Positions 1 to 8,765 of a DNA stretch of 64,000 nt are shown here, piece by piece. Source of the DNA: Demequina sp. NBRC 110051. GTDB taxonomy: Bacteria > Actinomycetota > Actinomycetes > Actinomycetales > Demequinaceae. Position numbers and translations under genes: made by a program. Each line of letters starts with the position of its first letter. The first letter of the stretch is position 1. Where the stretch lies: contig NZ_BBRH01000010.1 in assembly GCF_002090055.1 (NCBI RefSeq), positions 124,001 to 188,000 on the forward strand, given 5' to 3'. The notes under the pieces were generated by a model, which did not search any database, had not been told where the DNA came from, and saw only the letters and a program-made list of their open reading frames with translations.

Positions 1-1294
1 TGAGGGCGAGTTCATCGGCTGCGAGACCCTCGAGGACTTCGTCGAGGCCCTCGCGAAGCCCCGCACCGTCGTCATCATGGTGCAGGCCGGTGGCCCCACC
101 GACGCCGTCATCGACGCGCTGACCCCGCTGCTCGAAGAGGGCGACATCATCGTCGACGCGGGCAACGCGCACTTCCCCGACACGCGTCGCCGCGAGGCCG
201 CGCTGAAGGAGAAGGGCCTGCACTTCGTGGGCGCCGGCGTCTCCGGCGGCGAGGAGGGCGCGCTGCTCGGTCCCTCGATCATGCCCGGCGGACCCGCTGA
301 GTCCTACGCGACCCTGGGCCCCATCCTCGAGAAGATCGCCGCGAAGGCCGAGGACGGTACTCCCTGCTGCGTCCACGTGGGACCCGACGGCGCCGGTCAC
401 TTCGTCAAGATGGTGCACAACGGCATCGAGTACGCCGACATGCAGCTCATCGGCGAGGCCTACCACCTGCTGCGTGCAGGCCTGAACCTCACGCCCGCCG
501 AGATCGGCGACATCTTCGCCGAGTGGAACACGGGCGACCTGGACTCGTTCCTGATCGACGTCACCGCGAACGTGCTCAAGCAGGTCGACGCGAAGACCGG
601 TAAGCCGCTCATCGACGTGATCGTGGATGAGGCGGGCCAGAAGGGCACCGGTCGCTGGACCGTGCAGTCTGCGCTCGACCTGGGCGCCCCCGTCACCGGC
701 ATCGCCGAGGCCACCTTCGCTCGCGCCATCTCCTCGCAGACCGCGCAGCGCGAAGCCGCCCGCGGCGTGCTCGTGGGCAACGCCGGCGACTTCCACATCA
801 AGGATCGCAAGGGCTTCATCGAGGACGTGCGCCTCGCGCTGTACGCGTCCAAGGTGGTCGCCTACGCCCAGGGCTTCGACCAGATCCAGGCCGCCTCCGA
901 GGAGTACGGCTGGGACATCAAGCGCGGCGAGATGGCGAAGATCTGGCGCGAGGGCTGCATCATTCGCGCCCGCTTCCTCGACCGCATCACCGAGGCCTAC
1001 GAGCGCAACGACTCGCTCGCGTCGCTGCTGGTCGACGACTACTTCGCCGGTGCCATCGCCAACGGCGTGGGCGCCTGGCGCCGAGTCGTGTCGCAGGCCG
1101 CGCTTGCGGGTGTGCCCGCGCCCGCCTTCGGCTCGTCGCTGTCGTACTACGACTCGCTGCGCGCCGAGCGCCTGCCTGCCGCCCTGATCCAGGGACAGCG
1201 CGACTTCTTCGGCGCTCACACCTACAAGCGCGTGGACGCCGAAGGCACCTTCCACACGCTGTGGGGCGGCGACCGCACCGAGGTCGAGGCCTAA
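1..1294 (+). CDS. gnd: 6-phosphogluconate dehydrogenase, decarboxylating (5' truncated)
   Basis: Converts 6-phosphogluconate to ribulose 5-phosphate and CO2 with reduction of NAD(P)+, in the cytosolic pentose phosphate pathway. The frame is open from base 2, so the true start and the N-terminal Rossmann nucleotide-binding region lie upstream of the window; about 430 of the usual ~480 residues are visible. Family signatures are clear: the GAGVSGGEEGA loop after the Rossmann fold, the catalytic-site stretch GAGHFVKMVHNGIEYADMQ, and a C-terminal helical domain with the LIQGQRDFFGAHTY region. An in-frame ATG at 77 is internal and is not the start. A strong hairpin terminator follows the stop, so this is a single gene or the end of an operon. 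Confidence 0.96.
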   Translation, partial: EGEFIGCETLEDFVEALAKPRTVVIMVQAGGPTDAVIDALTPLLEEGDIIVDAGNAHFPDTRRREAALKEKGLHFVGAGVSGGEEGALLGPSIMPGGPAESYATLGPILEKIAAKAEDGTPCCVHVGPDGAGHFVKMVHNGIEYADMQLIGEAYHLLRAGLNLTPAEIGDIFAEWNTGDLDSFLIDVTANVLKQVDAKTGKPLIDVIVDEAGQKGTGRWTVQSALDLGAPVTGIAEATFARAISSQTAQREAARGVLVGNAGDFHIKDRKGFIEDVRLALYASKVVAYAQGFDQIQAASEEYGWDIKRGEMAKIWREGCIIRARFLDRITEAYERNDSLASLLVDDYFAGAIANGVGAWRRVVSQAALAGVPAPAFGSSLSYYDSLRAERLPAALIQGQRDFFGAHTYKRVDAEGTFHTLWGGDRTEVEA

Positions 1295-1308
1295 GCCACT
1301 CCTTCACG

Positions 1309-1345
1309 CGACGCCCCGGTCACCCTCGCGGTGACCGGGGCGTCG
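1309..1345 (+). terminator. hairpin terminator after gnd
   Basis: A perfect 16-bp stem (1309–1324 with 1330–1345, loop 1325–1329), rich in G and C, begins 14 bases after the gnd stop and precedes the zapE promoter. No long T-tract follows, as is common in high-GC actinobacteria. Confidence 0.8.
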
Positions 1346-1370
1346 TGCATTGCCCTGCGGCCGCGCTGAC

Positions 1371-1376
1371 TAGGGT
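1371..1376 (+). promoter_or_regulatory. -10 element TAGGGT for zapE, leaderless type
   Basis: TAGGGT ends seven bases before the ATG at 1384. At that spacing transcription would begin on or next to the start codon, so the mRNA is probably leaderless. The same element and spacing precede rarA (48390–48395). Confidence 0.5.
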
Positions 1377-1383
1377 GTGAGCC

Positions 1384-2361
1384 ATGACCGCCCGCCTTGT
1401 CGGACGGAGGCCCCATGTCGAGCCCGACGCTCTGATCGCCGCCCTCGTCCCCCCGCCCCACTTCTCGCAGGCCAGCTTCGACACGTACGTTCCCGATCCG
1501 GAATTTCCGAGCCAACGCGAGGCGCGAGATGCGGTGCGAGCGTTCGCCAAGGGGATTGGCCGCCGGGGCCTGCTGCGCCGCTCGAGCGCCGGCCGCGGCG
1601 TCTACCTCGATGGCGGGTTTGGGGTGGGCAAGACCCACCTGCTCGCCTCGCTCGCGCGAGACGTGGGCGAGCGCGCGGCCTTCGGCACCTTCGTCGAATA
1701 CACCCAACTGGTCGGAGCACTCGGTTTCCAGGGCACCCGCCGCGCGCTCCAGGAGTTCGCGCTCGTCTGCATCGACGAGTTCGAGCTCGACGACCCGGGC
1801 GACACCGTCTTGATGGCCCGCCTCATGCGCGAGTTGGCCGATGCGGGCGTGGCGCTTGCCGCGACATCTAACACCCTGCCCGGCTCGCTCGGCCAGGGGC
1901 GCTTTGCCGCCGACGACTTTCAGCGGGAGATCCAGGCCGTCTCGAGCGTCTTCGACGTCATCACGATCGACGGCCCCGACTATCGCGGCCGTGGCGACCT
2001 GACGTTCCCCACGCCCGCGAAGGTCGAGGAGGTGATTGCCGCAGGGCTTCCCGACGGTGCCGCCTGCGAGGACTGGGGCGCACTCATGGAGGACCTCACG
2101 CACGTCCACCCCAGCCGCTTCGGGGCATACGTCGACGGCATCGAGGTGTTGGGGCTCCGAGGCGTCGCGCCGCTGACGGACCAGGCGCAAGCCCTCCGCC
2201 TCGTCGCGCTCGTCGATCGCCTGTACGACCGGGACGTGCGCATCGTCGCCTCCGGGCATTCTCTTGGCGAGGTCTTCACCAAGGACATGCTGCGCGGCGG
2301 CTACCGCAAGAAGTATTACCGAGCCCTCAGCCGCATGCTCGCGATGGTCGCGGGGGAGTAG
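1384..2361 (+). CDS. zapE: ZapE/AFG1-family ATPase
   Basis: AAA-type P-loop ATPase of the ZapE (AFG1/LACE1) family. In proteobacteria ZapE is a Z-ring-associated cell division protein; the role in actinobacteria is less clear. The 325-residue length fits the bacterial family. Walker A GFGVGKT is at residues 78–84 and Walker B LVCIDEFE at 127–134, followed by the family's LAATSNTLP sensor segment near residue 160 and the basic C-terminus GGYRKKYYRALSRM. No Shine-Dalgarno sequence is visible; a -10-like TAGGGT seven bases before the ATG suggests a leaderless transcript. It stands alone, between the gnd terminator and a small membrane protein gene. Confidence 0.9.
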   Translation: MTARLVGRRPHVEPDALIAALVPPPHFSQASFDTYVPDPEFPSQREARDAVRAFAKGIGRRGLLRRSSAGRGVYLDGGFGVGKTHLLASLARDVGERAAFGTFVEYTQLVGALGFQGTRRALQEFALVCIDEFELDDPGDTVLMARLMRELADAGVALAATSNTLPGSLGQGRFAADDFQREIQAVSSVFDVITIDGPDYRGRGDLTFPTPAKVEEVIAAGLPDGAACEDWGALMEDLTHVHPSRFGAYVDGIEVLGLRGVAPLTDQAQALRLVALVDRLYDRDVRIVASGHSLGEVFTKDMLRGGYRKKYYRALSRMLAMVAGE

Positions 2362-2425
2362 CGCCAGCGCGCGCCGATGCCCTCCGACTGCTACAACAGG
2401 CAGTAGCGACCGTGAGGGGGACAGA

Positions 2426-2611
2426 ATGAGCAGCACCAACAACGGTGGCGCCGCCGCCGGCGGAGGCTTCTACTTCCTGGGCATGATCGGCTCCGCGGTG
2501 TACTTCTGGAACGTCGCCGACGGCTTCTGGGAACACGTGGGCGCGCTGCTCCAGGCCCTCGTGTGGCCGGCCTTCTTGATCTACGACGTGTTCGTCGCGC
2601 TCAACGCTTAG
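2426..2611 (+). CDS. small membrane protein, 61 aa
   Basis: Short gene with a good ribosome binding site (gaggggg, 2413–2420) five bases before the ATG. The product has a Gly/Ala-rich N-terminus and two hydrophobic stretches (FYFLGMIGSAVYFW and ALLQALVWPAFLIYDVFVAL), so it is probably an inner-membrane protein with one or two spanning segments. I recognise no functional family, though similar 60-residue proteins are common hypothetical proteins in actinobacteria. Its stop codon TAG (2609–2611) overlaps the stop codon of the convergent treZ (2608–2610). Confidence 0.75.
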   Translation: MSSTNNGGAAAGGGFYFLGMIGSAVYFWNVADGFWEHVGALLQALVWPAFLIYDVFVALNA

Positions 2612-4341
2612 GTCTGCGCGACCAGCGCCACGGCATCGGCCGCGAGTTCAAAGCCGCCCGTCAGCGCGGTCACGCTTCCGAACGATCCCACCAGCTCTCC
2701 GCCGTCGGTGACGACGGCCGATGCATCGGTCAGGTTGGCGTGCATCGTCACCGGGCCGTTGAGCGTGAGCACGCGCGGCGAGGACTCGCTCGCGCCTGCC
2801 GGATGCTGCGCCCATGCGGCGCGGTCGGACACGCGCGAGCGCAGCGCCATCAGGGTCGCCACCCAGTCCCGCAGCGCCTCGTTGTGGGCGCGGTCCGCGC
2901 CCACCCCGTCGCCCAGCTTGGAGCGCAAAAATGTCGTCCGGTCCTGAGGATCAGGCACGTGGACCTCGCGGCCGTAGAGTTCCTCCCACCCGTGGCCGCC
3001 GAACTCGCTCATGCGGCCCTCGGACACCGCCGTGCCCAGGGGTTCGTCGTGGTCAGTGAAGAACATGAACGGCCTGGTTTCGCCGTACTCCTCGCCCATG
3101 AACAGCATCGGGGTGAAGGGCGACAGCAGGATCGCCGCGAGGGACGCCGCCTGGGCGCCCGGCGCAAGTGAGGACGCGGGACGGTCGCCGATCGCGCGGT
3201 TACCCACCTGATCGTGGTTCGACGCGAACGCGACAAACTTCCGCCGGTCCGTCTGAGGCGAGACGGGCTGACCCCACTCACGCCCCCTGAACGGCGAGTG
3301 CGTGCCGTTGTGCCAGAACACCTCGCGATAGACCTTGTCGAGCGTCTCGAGCGAGCCGAAGTCGACGTAATACCCGTGACGCTCGCCGGTGAGATAAGCG
3401 TGCAGCGCGTGGTGAATGTCGTCGTTCCACTGCGCGGTCATCCCCAGGCCGCCCTCGGCGGTGGGGGTGACCATGCGCTCGTCGTTGAGGTCGGACTCCG
3501 CGACCAGGGAAAGCGGACGGCCGATGCGCGCGGACAGCTCCGCGGTCTCGTCGCTCAGCTGGGCAAGGATGTGACGGTCGGAGTCGTCGGCCAGCTCGTG
3601 GACGGCGTCGAGCCGCAGGCAGTCGACGTGGAAGTCCTCGAACCACCTGAGCGCGTTGTCGCAGATATAGCGGCGCATGCCGTCGGCATCGTCCTGGTCG
3701 AGGTTCACCGCCCAACCCCAGGGAGTGTGGTGGGCGTCGGTGAAGTAGGGGCCGAACTTGGACAGGTAGTTGCCGTCGGGACCCAGGTGGTTGTAGACCA
3801 CGTCGAGGCAGACCGCGAGGCCCGCCCGGTGAGCGGCGTCCACAAAGCGCTGCAGCGCCTCGGGGCCTCCGTAGGCCTCGTGCACCGCGTAGAGCGACAC
3901 GCCGTCATAGCCCCAGCCGTGGCGCCCGGGAAACGGCGCCAGTGGCATGAGTTCGACCACGTCGACGCCGACCGATCGCAGCGCCGGCAGCTGAGCCGAG
4001 GCGGCGTCGAGCGTGCCCTGCGGCGTGAAAGCGCCCACGTGGAGCTCGTAGAAGACCTTGCCCAGGACGTCGGTGCCCGACCATGCGCCGTCGCTCCACG
4101 AAAAGCGCGACGTGTCGTAGACGCGTGACAGGCCGTGCACGCCGCCGGGCTGGCGCGCCGAGCGCGGGTCAGGCCAGGGGCCCTCACCGTCGACGATGTA
4201 GCCGTAATCCGTGCCCGGCGGCAGATCGGGACCCGACCACCAGCCATCGGTACCCCGCTCCAAGGGGGTGACCACCGCATCGGCCGTGCCGACGACGAGC
4301 CCCACGGAGTCGACGTGCGGCGCCCACGCCCGCGCGATCAT
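2608..4341 (-). CDS. treZ: malto-oligosyltrehalose trehalohydrolase
   Basis: Glycoside hydrolase family 13 enzyme that releases trehalose from the maltooligosyl-trehalose made by TreY, in the cytosolic TreYZ route from glycogen. The protein is 577 residues, a normal length. It starts MIARAWAPHVDSVGLV, the N-terminal CBM48-like domain; a longer in-frame extension upstream is just open frame inside treY. GH13 motifs are visible in order: DVVYNHLGPDGNY, DCLRLDAVHEL with the nucleophile Asp, LVAESD with the acid Glu, and FASNHDQVGNR. The ATG at 4341 overlaps the treY stop by four bases (ATGA), so the two genes are translationally coupled. No treX debranching enzyme gene is adjacent. Confidence 0.95.
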   Translation of the reverse strand: MIARAWAPHVDSVGLVVGTADAVVTPLERGTDGWWSGPDLPPGTDYGYIVDGEGPWPDPRSARQPGGVHGLSRVYDTSRFSWSDGAWSGTDVLGKVFYELHVGAFTPQGTLDAASAQLPALRSVGVDVVELMPLAPFPGRHGWGYDGVSLYAVHEAYGGPEALQRFVDAAHRAGLAVCLDVVYNHLGPDGNYLSKFGPYFTDAHHTPWGWAVNLDQDDADGMRRYICDNALRWFEDFHVDCLRLDAVHELADDSDRHILAQLSDETAELSARIGRPLSLVAESDLNDERMVTPTAEGGLGMTAQWNDDIHHALHAYLTGERHGYYVDFGSLETLDKVYREVFWHNGTHSPFRGREWGQPVSPQTDRRKFVAFASNHDQVGNRAIGDRPASSLAPGAQAASLAAILLSPFTPMLFMGEEYGETRPFMFFTDHDEPLGTAVSEGRMSEFGGHGWEELYGREVHVPDPQDRTTFLRSKLGDGVGADRAHNEALRDWVATLMALRSRVSDRAAWAQHPAGASESSPRVLTLNGPVTMHANLTDASAVVTDGGELVGSFGSVTALTGGFELAADAVALVAQT

Positions 4342-6857
4342 GCGTCCTCCCTCACCAGGAGGGCGACGGGCCGTGCGCCCAGGAGAGCGTGCAGTTCCAC
4401 CGTGCCTCCCTCGAACGCGTGCCGACTGAGGACGTCGCGCCAGCGGCCCTCGGGCAGAGTCACCGTGTGCTCGCGCCACCCGCCCAACTTCTCAAGGTCG
4501 AGGCCAAGGCGCGTCGCGGCGGTAATGACCTGGGGTGACTCACCGTCGGTGCGGGCGTAGACCACAGCGTGACCCGAGGACGAGGGCAGCGGCACGTATC
4601 CGCAGTCGTCGCCGGTGAACGCCTCGGGATGATCTCGCCTGGTCTGCAGGGCGCGGGCCGTGACCAGTAGTTTCTCTTCGGCCAGCGTGCGGGGCTTCGC
4701 GCCGCTCGTGACGCGCTCGAGCGTCTCGGCGAGCGCGTCGTAGTCGACAGGCCGGCGGTTGTCCGGGTCCACGAGCGAGGGCGCCAGTGTCTCGGTGCCC
4801 TGGTAGGTGTCCGGGATGCCGGGCATGGTGAGCTGGATCAGCTTCATCGACAGGATGTGTGCCCGCACACCCGCCGCCACGGATTCGTGCCACTCGGTCA
4901 TGAGCGAGCGCACGGTGTGGTCGGCGTGGGTAGCCTGCGCAAACCACAACACGGAGCTTTCATAGGACTCGTCGATCGAGGTCCACGTGGTGTGAGTCTT
5001 TGCCTCGCGCATCGCCTTGACGAGGTACCCCTCCAGGCGGTCCCACTCCATGAACGAGTGCTCGTCGGACGTGCCGGCGAGGGTCTGCCACCAGAGGTTC
5101 TCGGTGCGCCCGTCCAGCAGGGAGGGACGCATCTCCTCGGTCGCGGCCTGCAGGCGCGTGACGAGCGCGTCCCACTCGTCGGCGGCCTCCGAAAGCACCG
5201 ACAGGCGCGCGCGGACGTCTTCGGAACGCTTGGTGTCATGAGTGGTGAGACCGGTCATGCCGTGGGGATACTGAATCTGTTGCTCGTCGGCCCACGCGTG
5301 GAAGTTGGCCGGGGGGAGGGCGAAGCGGGAGGCGGGCGAACCCACCTCGCACAGCGGCAACAAGTGTGTCCAGCGGTAGTAGGCGGTGTCCTCGATGCCC
5401 TTGGCCATGACTGCGCCGCAGGCCTGCTGGAAGCGGGTGATGAGTTCGCGGCGGTTGGCGTCGTCGGTGCGGCCGGCGGATCCGACCTCGGCGCCCTTCA
5501 GAAGGTCAATGACGACCTCCAGCGTCTCGTGGCGCTCGGCGTCGAGCTGGGCGCGGGCGAGCTCCGCGGCATGGTCGATCGCCTCGAGCGACGCGGGCTT
5601 GGGCGGCACACCCGCGACGACGTAGGCGCGGTAGCGGTCAAACGTGATCAGCAGCGTGCGCAGGCAGTCGTACAGCGCCCGCCACGTGTGGTCGCGCAGG
5701 CGCACGTCCGTGGTGCAGATGGTGTGGGCGATGGTGGCGAGCCGGTGGACCTCGCTCGACAGCGACTCCTTGACGATCTCGCGCTTGGCCTCGTTGATCA
5801 TCGCCGGCAGTGTGCCCATCGCGTCGCCGGTGAGACGGTGCAGCGTTGCGGCCAGGGGAGAGGAGCCGGCCGGGTCGCGCAGCAGTGCGCCCACGCGCCA
5901 GGCCCCGTCGTAGCCGGTGGTGCCCGCGGTCTTCCACGAGGTGGGCAGGCGCTCCTCGTCCTCGAGAATCTTCTCGACCACCACCCAGGCGCCGTCGGTC
6001 GCGTCTGACAGGCGCTGGAGGTAGCCGGCCGGGTCCGCGAGTCCGTCGGGATGGTCGATGCGCAGGCCTTGCAGCGTGTTGTCCTTGATGAGGTCGACGA
6101 TCACGCGGTGGGTGGCGTCGAACACATCGGGATCCTCCACGCGCACGGCCACGAGGGAGCCCACGTCGAAGAAGCGCCGATAGTTGAGCTCCTCGTTGGC
6201 CACACGCCAATACGCGAGGCGGTAGTACTGCTGGTCGACCAGCATCGCCATCGGCAGGTTCTCGGTGCCCGGTCGCACCGGGAACACGTGCTCGTAGTAG
6301 CGCAGCACGGGCACCTCGCCCGCGTCCTCGAAGCCGGGTACCACCATCGTGTCGAGCGTGAGTTCACCATTCGCCAGCACGGTGCCGATGCGCTGGCCGA
6401 GCACGGGCATCAGCACCGGGTCTCCGCCGGACCAGTCGACGTCGAACCAGTGGGCGTGGTCGGACTCCTCACCCTCGGCGAGCACGGACCACAGTGCCTT
6501 GTTGAAGTACGCGGGCGTGGGGACGGCCATGTGGTTGGGCACCACGTCGGCAATAAGGCCGATGCCGTGTTCGCCGGCCTTCCACGCCAGGTCGCGCAGG
6601 CCCTCGATGCCGCCGAGAACCGGCGAGATGCGCGAGTGATCCACCACGTCATAGAAGTGAGTGGAGCCCGGTGCGGCGTCGAGGATGGGTGACAAATACA
6701 GGTGAGTGACGCCCAGGGCGGAGAAATAGTTCAGCCTGGCCGCGGCATCGGCGAACGTGAAGGATTCGCTCAGTTGCAGGCGGTATGTCGAGATCGGTAT
6801 CGCCGCCTCGGCCCTGTGTCCCAGGCGGCGGGTCGTTTCGTGACTGATCTCAGACAT
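4338..6857 (-). CDS. treY: malto-oligosyltrehalose synthase
   Basis: GH13 isomerase that converts the reducing-end alpha-1,4 linkage of maltodextrin to alpha,alpha-1,1, making the TreZ substrate. At 839 residues it has the usual family length. Recognisable parts are the N-terminal PISTYRLQL, the first GH13 motif DVVPNHMA, GLRIDHPDGLADP containing the nucleophile Asp, VVEKILEDEE with the general acid, and the late MPGIPDTYQGTE segment. The start MSEISHETTRRLGH is preceded by an AG-rich binding site (GGAAAGGG on the minus strand). First gene of a two-gene treY–treZ operon. Trehalose is a stress protectant and, in mycolate-bearing relatives, a glycolipid precursor; the first role is the safer reading here. 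Confidence 0.95.
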   Translation of the reverse strand: MSEISHETTRRLGHRAEAAIPISTYRLQLSESFTFADAAARLNYFSALGVTHLYLSPILDAAPGSTHFYDVVDHSRISPVLGGIEGLRDLAWKAGEHGIGLIADVVPNHMAVPTPAYFNKALWSVLAEGEESDHAHWFDVDWSGGDPVLMPVLGQRIGTVLANGELTLDTMVVPGFEDAGEVPVLRYYEHVFPVRPGTENLPMAMLVDQQYYRLAYWRVANEELNYRRFFDVGSLVAVRVEDPDVFDATHRVIVDLIKDNTLQGLRIDHPDGLADPAGYLQRLSDATDGAWVVVEKILEDEERLPTSWKTAGTTGYDGAWRVGALLRDPAGSSPLAATLHRLTGDAMGTLPAMINEAKREIVKESLSSEVHRLATIAHTICTTDVRLRDHTWRALYDCLRTLLITFDRYRAYVVAGVPPKPASLEAIDHAAELARAQLDAERHETLEVVIDLLKGAEVGSAGRTDDANRRELITRFQQACGAVMAKGIEDTAYYRWTHLLPLCEVGSPASRFALPPANFHAWADEQQIQYPHGMTGLTTHDTKRSEDVRARLSVLSEAADEWDALVTRLQAATEEMRPSLLDGRTENLWWQTLAGTSDEHSFMEWDRLEGYLVKAMREAKTHTTWTSIDESYESSVLWFAQATHADHTVRSLMTEWHESVAAGVRAHILSMKLIQLTMPGIPDTYQGTETLAPSLVDPDNRRPVDYDALAETLERVTSGAKPRTLAEEKLLVTARALQTRRDHPEAFTGDDCGYVPLPSSSGHAVVYARTDGESPQVITAATRLGLDLEKLGGWREHTVTLPEGRWRDVLSRHAFEGGTVELHALLGARPVALLVREDA

Positions 6858-6943
6858 GCAGCTGTGGCCCTTTCCAACGCTTGATTGTCATCCTCCCAGA
6901 TAAGCGTGTCGGGGGTGTTTCTCATTCCTGGAGTGGAGCAGAA

Positions 6944-6977
6944 GGCCCGGCCGATGCCGTGGGGCACCGACCGGGCC
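6944..6977 (-). terminator. imperfect hairpin after ohr containing a GGCCGATGCCGTGG copy
   Basis: Arms 6944–6958 and 6963–6977 pair at 13 of 15 positions around a GTGG loop. It lies 30 bases beyond the ohr stop on the minus strand and fits a transcription terminator. Its left arm and loop contain a 14-base copy of the dispersed motif (6949–6962). Confidence 0.6.
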
Positions 6978-7006
6978 CGTGCGGTCCCGATGGGGTGGGG
7001 TTGGTA

Positions 7007-7438
<432 letters not shown>

Positions 7439-7473
7439 GGAATGACTCCTCGTGGGGTGGCGTTCGATAAGTA

Positions 7474-7506
7474 GGGTTACTAGTACGTCTACATAGACGA
7501 TAACCC
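7474..7506. promoter_or_regulatory. nested inverted repeats between ohr and tetR; candidate operator
   Basis: An inner palindrome CGTCTA-CA-TAGACG (7486–7499) sits inside an outer pair GGGTTA (7474–7479) and TAACCC (7501–7506). It lies between the two divergent start codons and is the likely binding site of the TetR-family protein encoded next door. Confidence 0.6.
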
Positions 7507-7555
7507 ACCACAGCGTGGGATGATTCCCACGACACGGAAACTTTGAGGAGCTGCC

Positions 7556-8098
7556 ATGGCGACCACACGCGGACGGGCCCGCGAGGACATCCTTGCCGCG
7601 GCATCGGACCTCTTCACCGCCCATGGGATTCGTGCGGTGAGTGCCGACCGGATCCTGGCCGACGCGGGCGTTTCCAAGGTCACCTTCTATCGGCACTTTC
7701 CCTCGAAGGACGCTCTAGTGGTGGCGTACCTCGAGGCGGAACTGGAGCGCGTCCAGGGGCTCGGCCACTCAGCAAATGGGGAGCCGCGCGCGATCGCCGC
7801 GATCTTCGAGAACGAGATGTGCCGTCCCGGGTTCCGTGGGTGCCCGTTCATCAATGCCGCGGCCGAATATCCCGACCCCGATCACCCCGTGCGCGAGGTG
7901 GTGGTGAGGTTTCGTGACTGGATGATCGACGCGATCGCCGCGTGGGCGCGCGACAGGGGAGCGGCGTCGCCCGAGGATGTGGCGCGCCAGGTCATGATGC
8001 TGCGCGACGGCGCCCTGGTCGATGGCTACGTGACGGGCAATCCGCGGCGCGCCGCCGACGAGCTCGCCGCAGGCATCGAGGCGCTCGTCGCTGCATAG
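7556..8098 (+). CDS. TetR/AcrR-family transcriptional regulator
   Basis: 180-residue regulator with an N-terminal helix-turn-helix (residues about 8–55: REDILAAASDLFTAHGIRAVSADRI and VSKVTFYRHFPSKDAL) and an all-helical ligand-sensing C-terminus. It carries two cysteines in ENEMCRPGFRGCPFINAAAEYPD; this Cys-rich segment recurs in a TetR subgroup and could serve redox or electrophile sensing, which is an inference. It is transcribed divergently from ohr, with candidate operators between them, so the probable target is ohr plus autoregulation. The ATG at 7556 has a GAGGAG binding site. Confidence 0.9.
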   Translation: MATTRGRAREDILAAASDLFTAHGIRAVSADRILADAGVSKVTFYRHFPSKDALVVAYLEAELERVQGLGHSANGEPRAIAAIFENEMCRPGFRGCPFINAAAEYPDPDHPVREVVVRFRDWMIDAIAAWARDRGAASPEDVARQVMMLRDGALVDGYVTGNPRRAADELAAGIEALVAA

Positions 8099-8152
8099 GG
8101 GTTGTGTACGGACGTGCTGTCGCGGGCCTGGTCCGTCGCGTACGGTCGAGCC

Positions 8153-8749
8153 ATGCACTACTCCTGGCACGTCCTCGATTGGCGCCGGCATGTCGCCGCA
8201 CTCTACGCGGAGGTACGCGCGACCCCCGATCCGGCCGCAGCCCACGCGCGGTGGATCGAAGGGCGTGCTGAGCTCCTCGCGGCGCACCCGGCGACACCCG
8301 TACCAGCGGAGCACCGATCTTCGTTTTCTCCCGTCGTGGCTCCCTACGATCCAGACTGGCGCTTCGAGGTGCCGGTCCAGGCGGCGGAGCCCGAGCGCCG
8401 CGAGGTGCCCACCGCGACCGACGGTGTGGTGCCGTTCGAGCGCATCGGACGCGTCACGCTTGGCGATCTCGGCAGCCTCGACGTGTGGTGGCTGGACTCG
8501 TATGGGGGCGGCGTGTTCGTGCCGCTTAAGGACGCGTCTCCGTCCTCGTACGGCGGTGGCCGCTACCTGCTCGACACGGTGAAGGGCGCGGATTTGGGCG
8601 GCGGCACCGAAGCACTCGTGATCGACCTGAATTTCGCCTTCCAGCCCTCGTGCGCCTACTCGAGCGACTGGGTGTGCCCGTTGCCGGGACCGGGCAATCG
8701 CCTCGACGTCCCCGTCGAGGTGGGGGAGCGCTACGTCGCGCTCGGCTGA
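8153..8749 (+). CDS. DUF1684 family protein
   Basis: 198-residue protein of the DUF1684 family. The family signature is the C-terminal segment DLNFAFQPSCAYSSDWVC followed by PLPGPGNRLDVPVEVGE; the central beta-rich part contains GGGRYLLDTVKG. The biochemical function of the family is unknown to me; members are soluble and widespread in actinobacteria. I chose the ATG at 8153 (MHYSWHVLDWRRHV). A -10-like TACGGT (8141–8146) ends six bases before it, consistent with a leaderless transcript; earlier in-frame starts would lie upstream of that element. It is followed closely by an EEP-fold gene on the same strand. Confidence 0.8.
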   Translation: MHYSWHVLDWRRHVAALYAEVRATPDPAAAHARWIEGRAELLAAHPATPVPAEHRSSFSPVVAPYDPDWRFEVPVQAAEPERREVPTATDGVVPFERIGRVTLGDLGSLDVWWLDSYGGGVFVPLKDASPSSYGGGRYLLDTVKGADLGGGTEALVIDLNFAFQPSCAYSSDWVCPLPGPGNRLDVPVEVGERYVALG

Positions 8750-8765
8750 CGCCGATAGACGGCCG

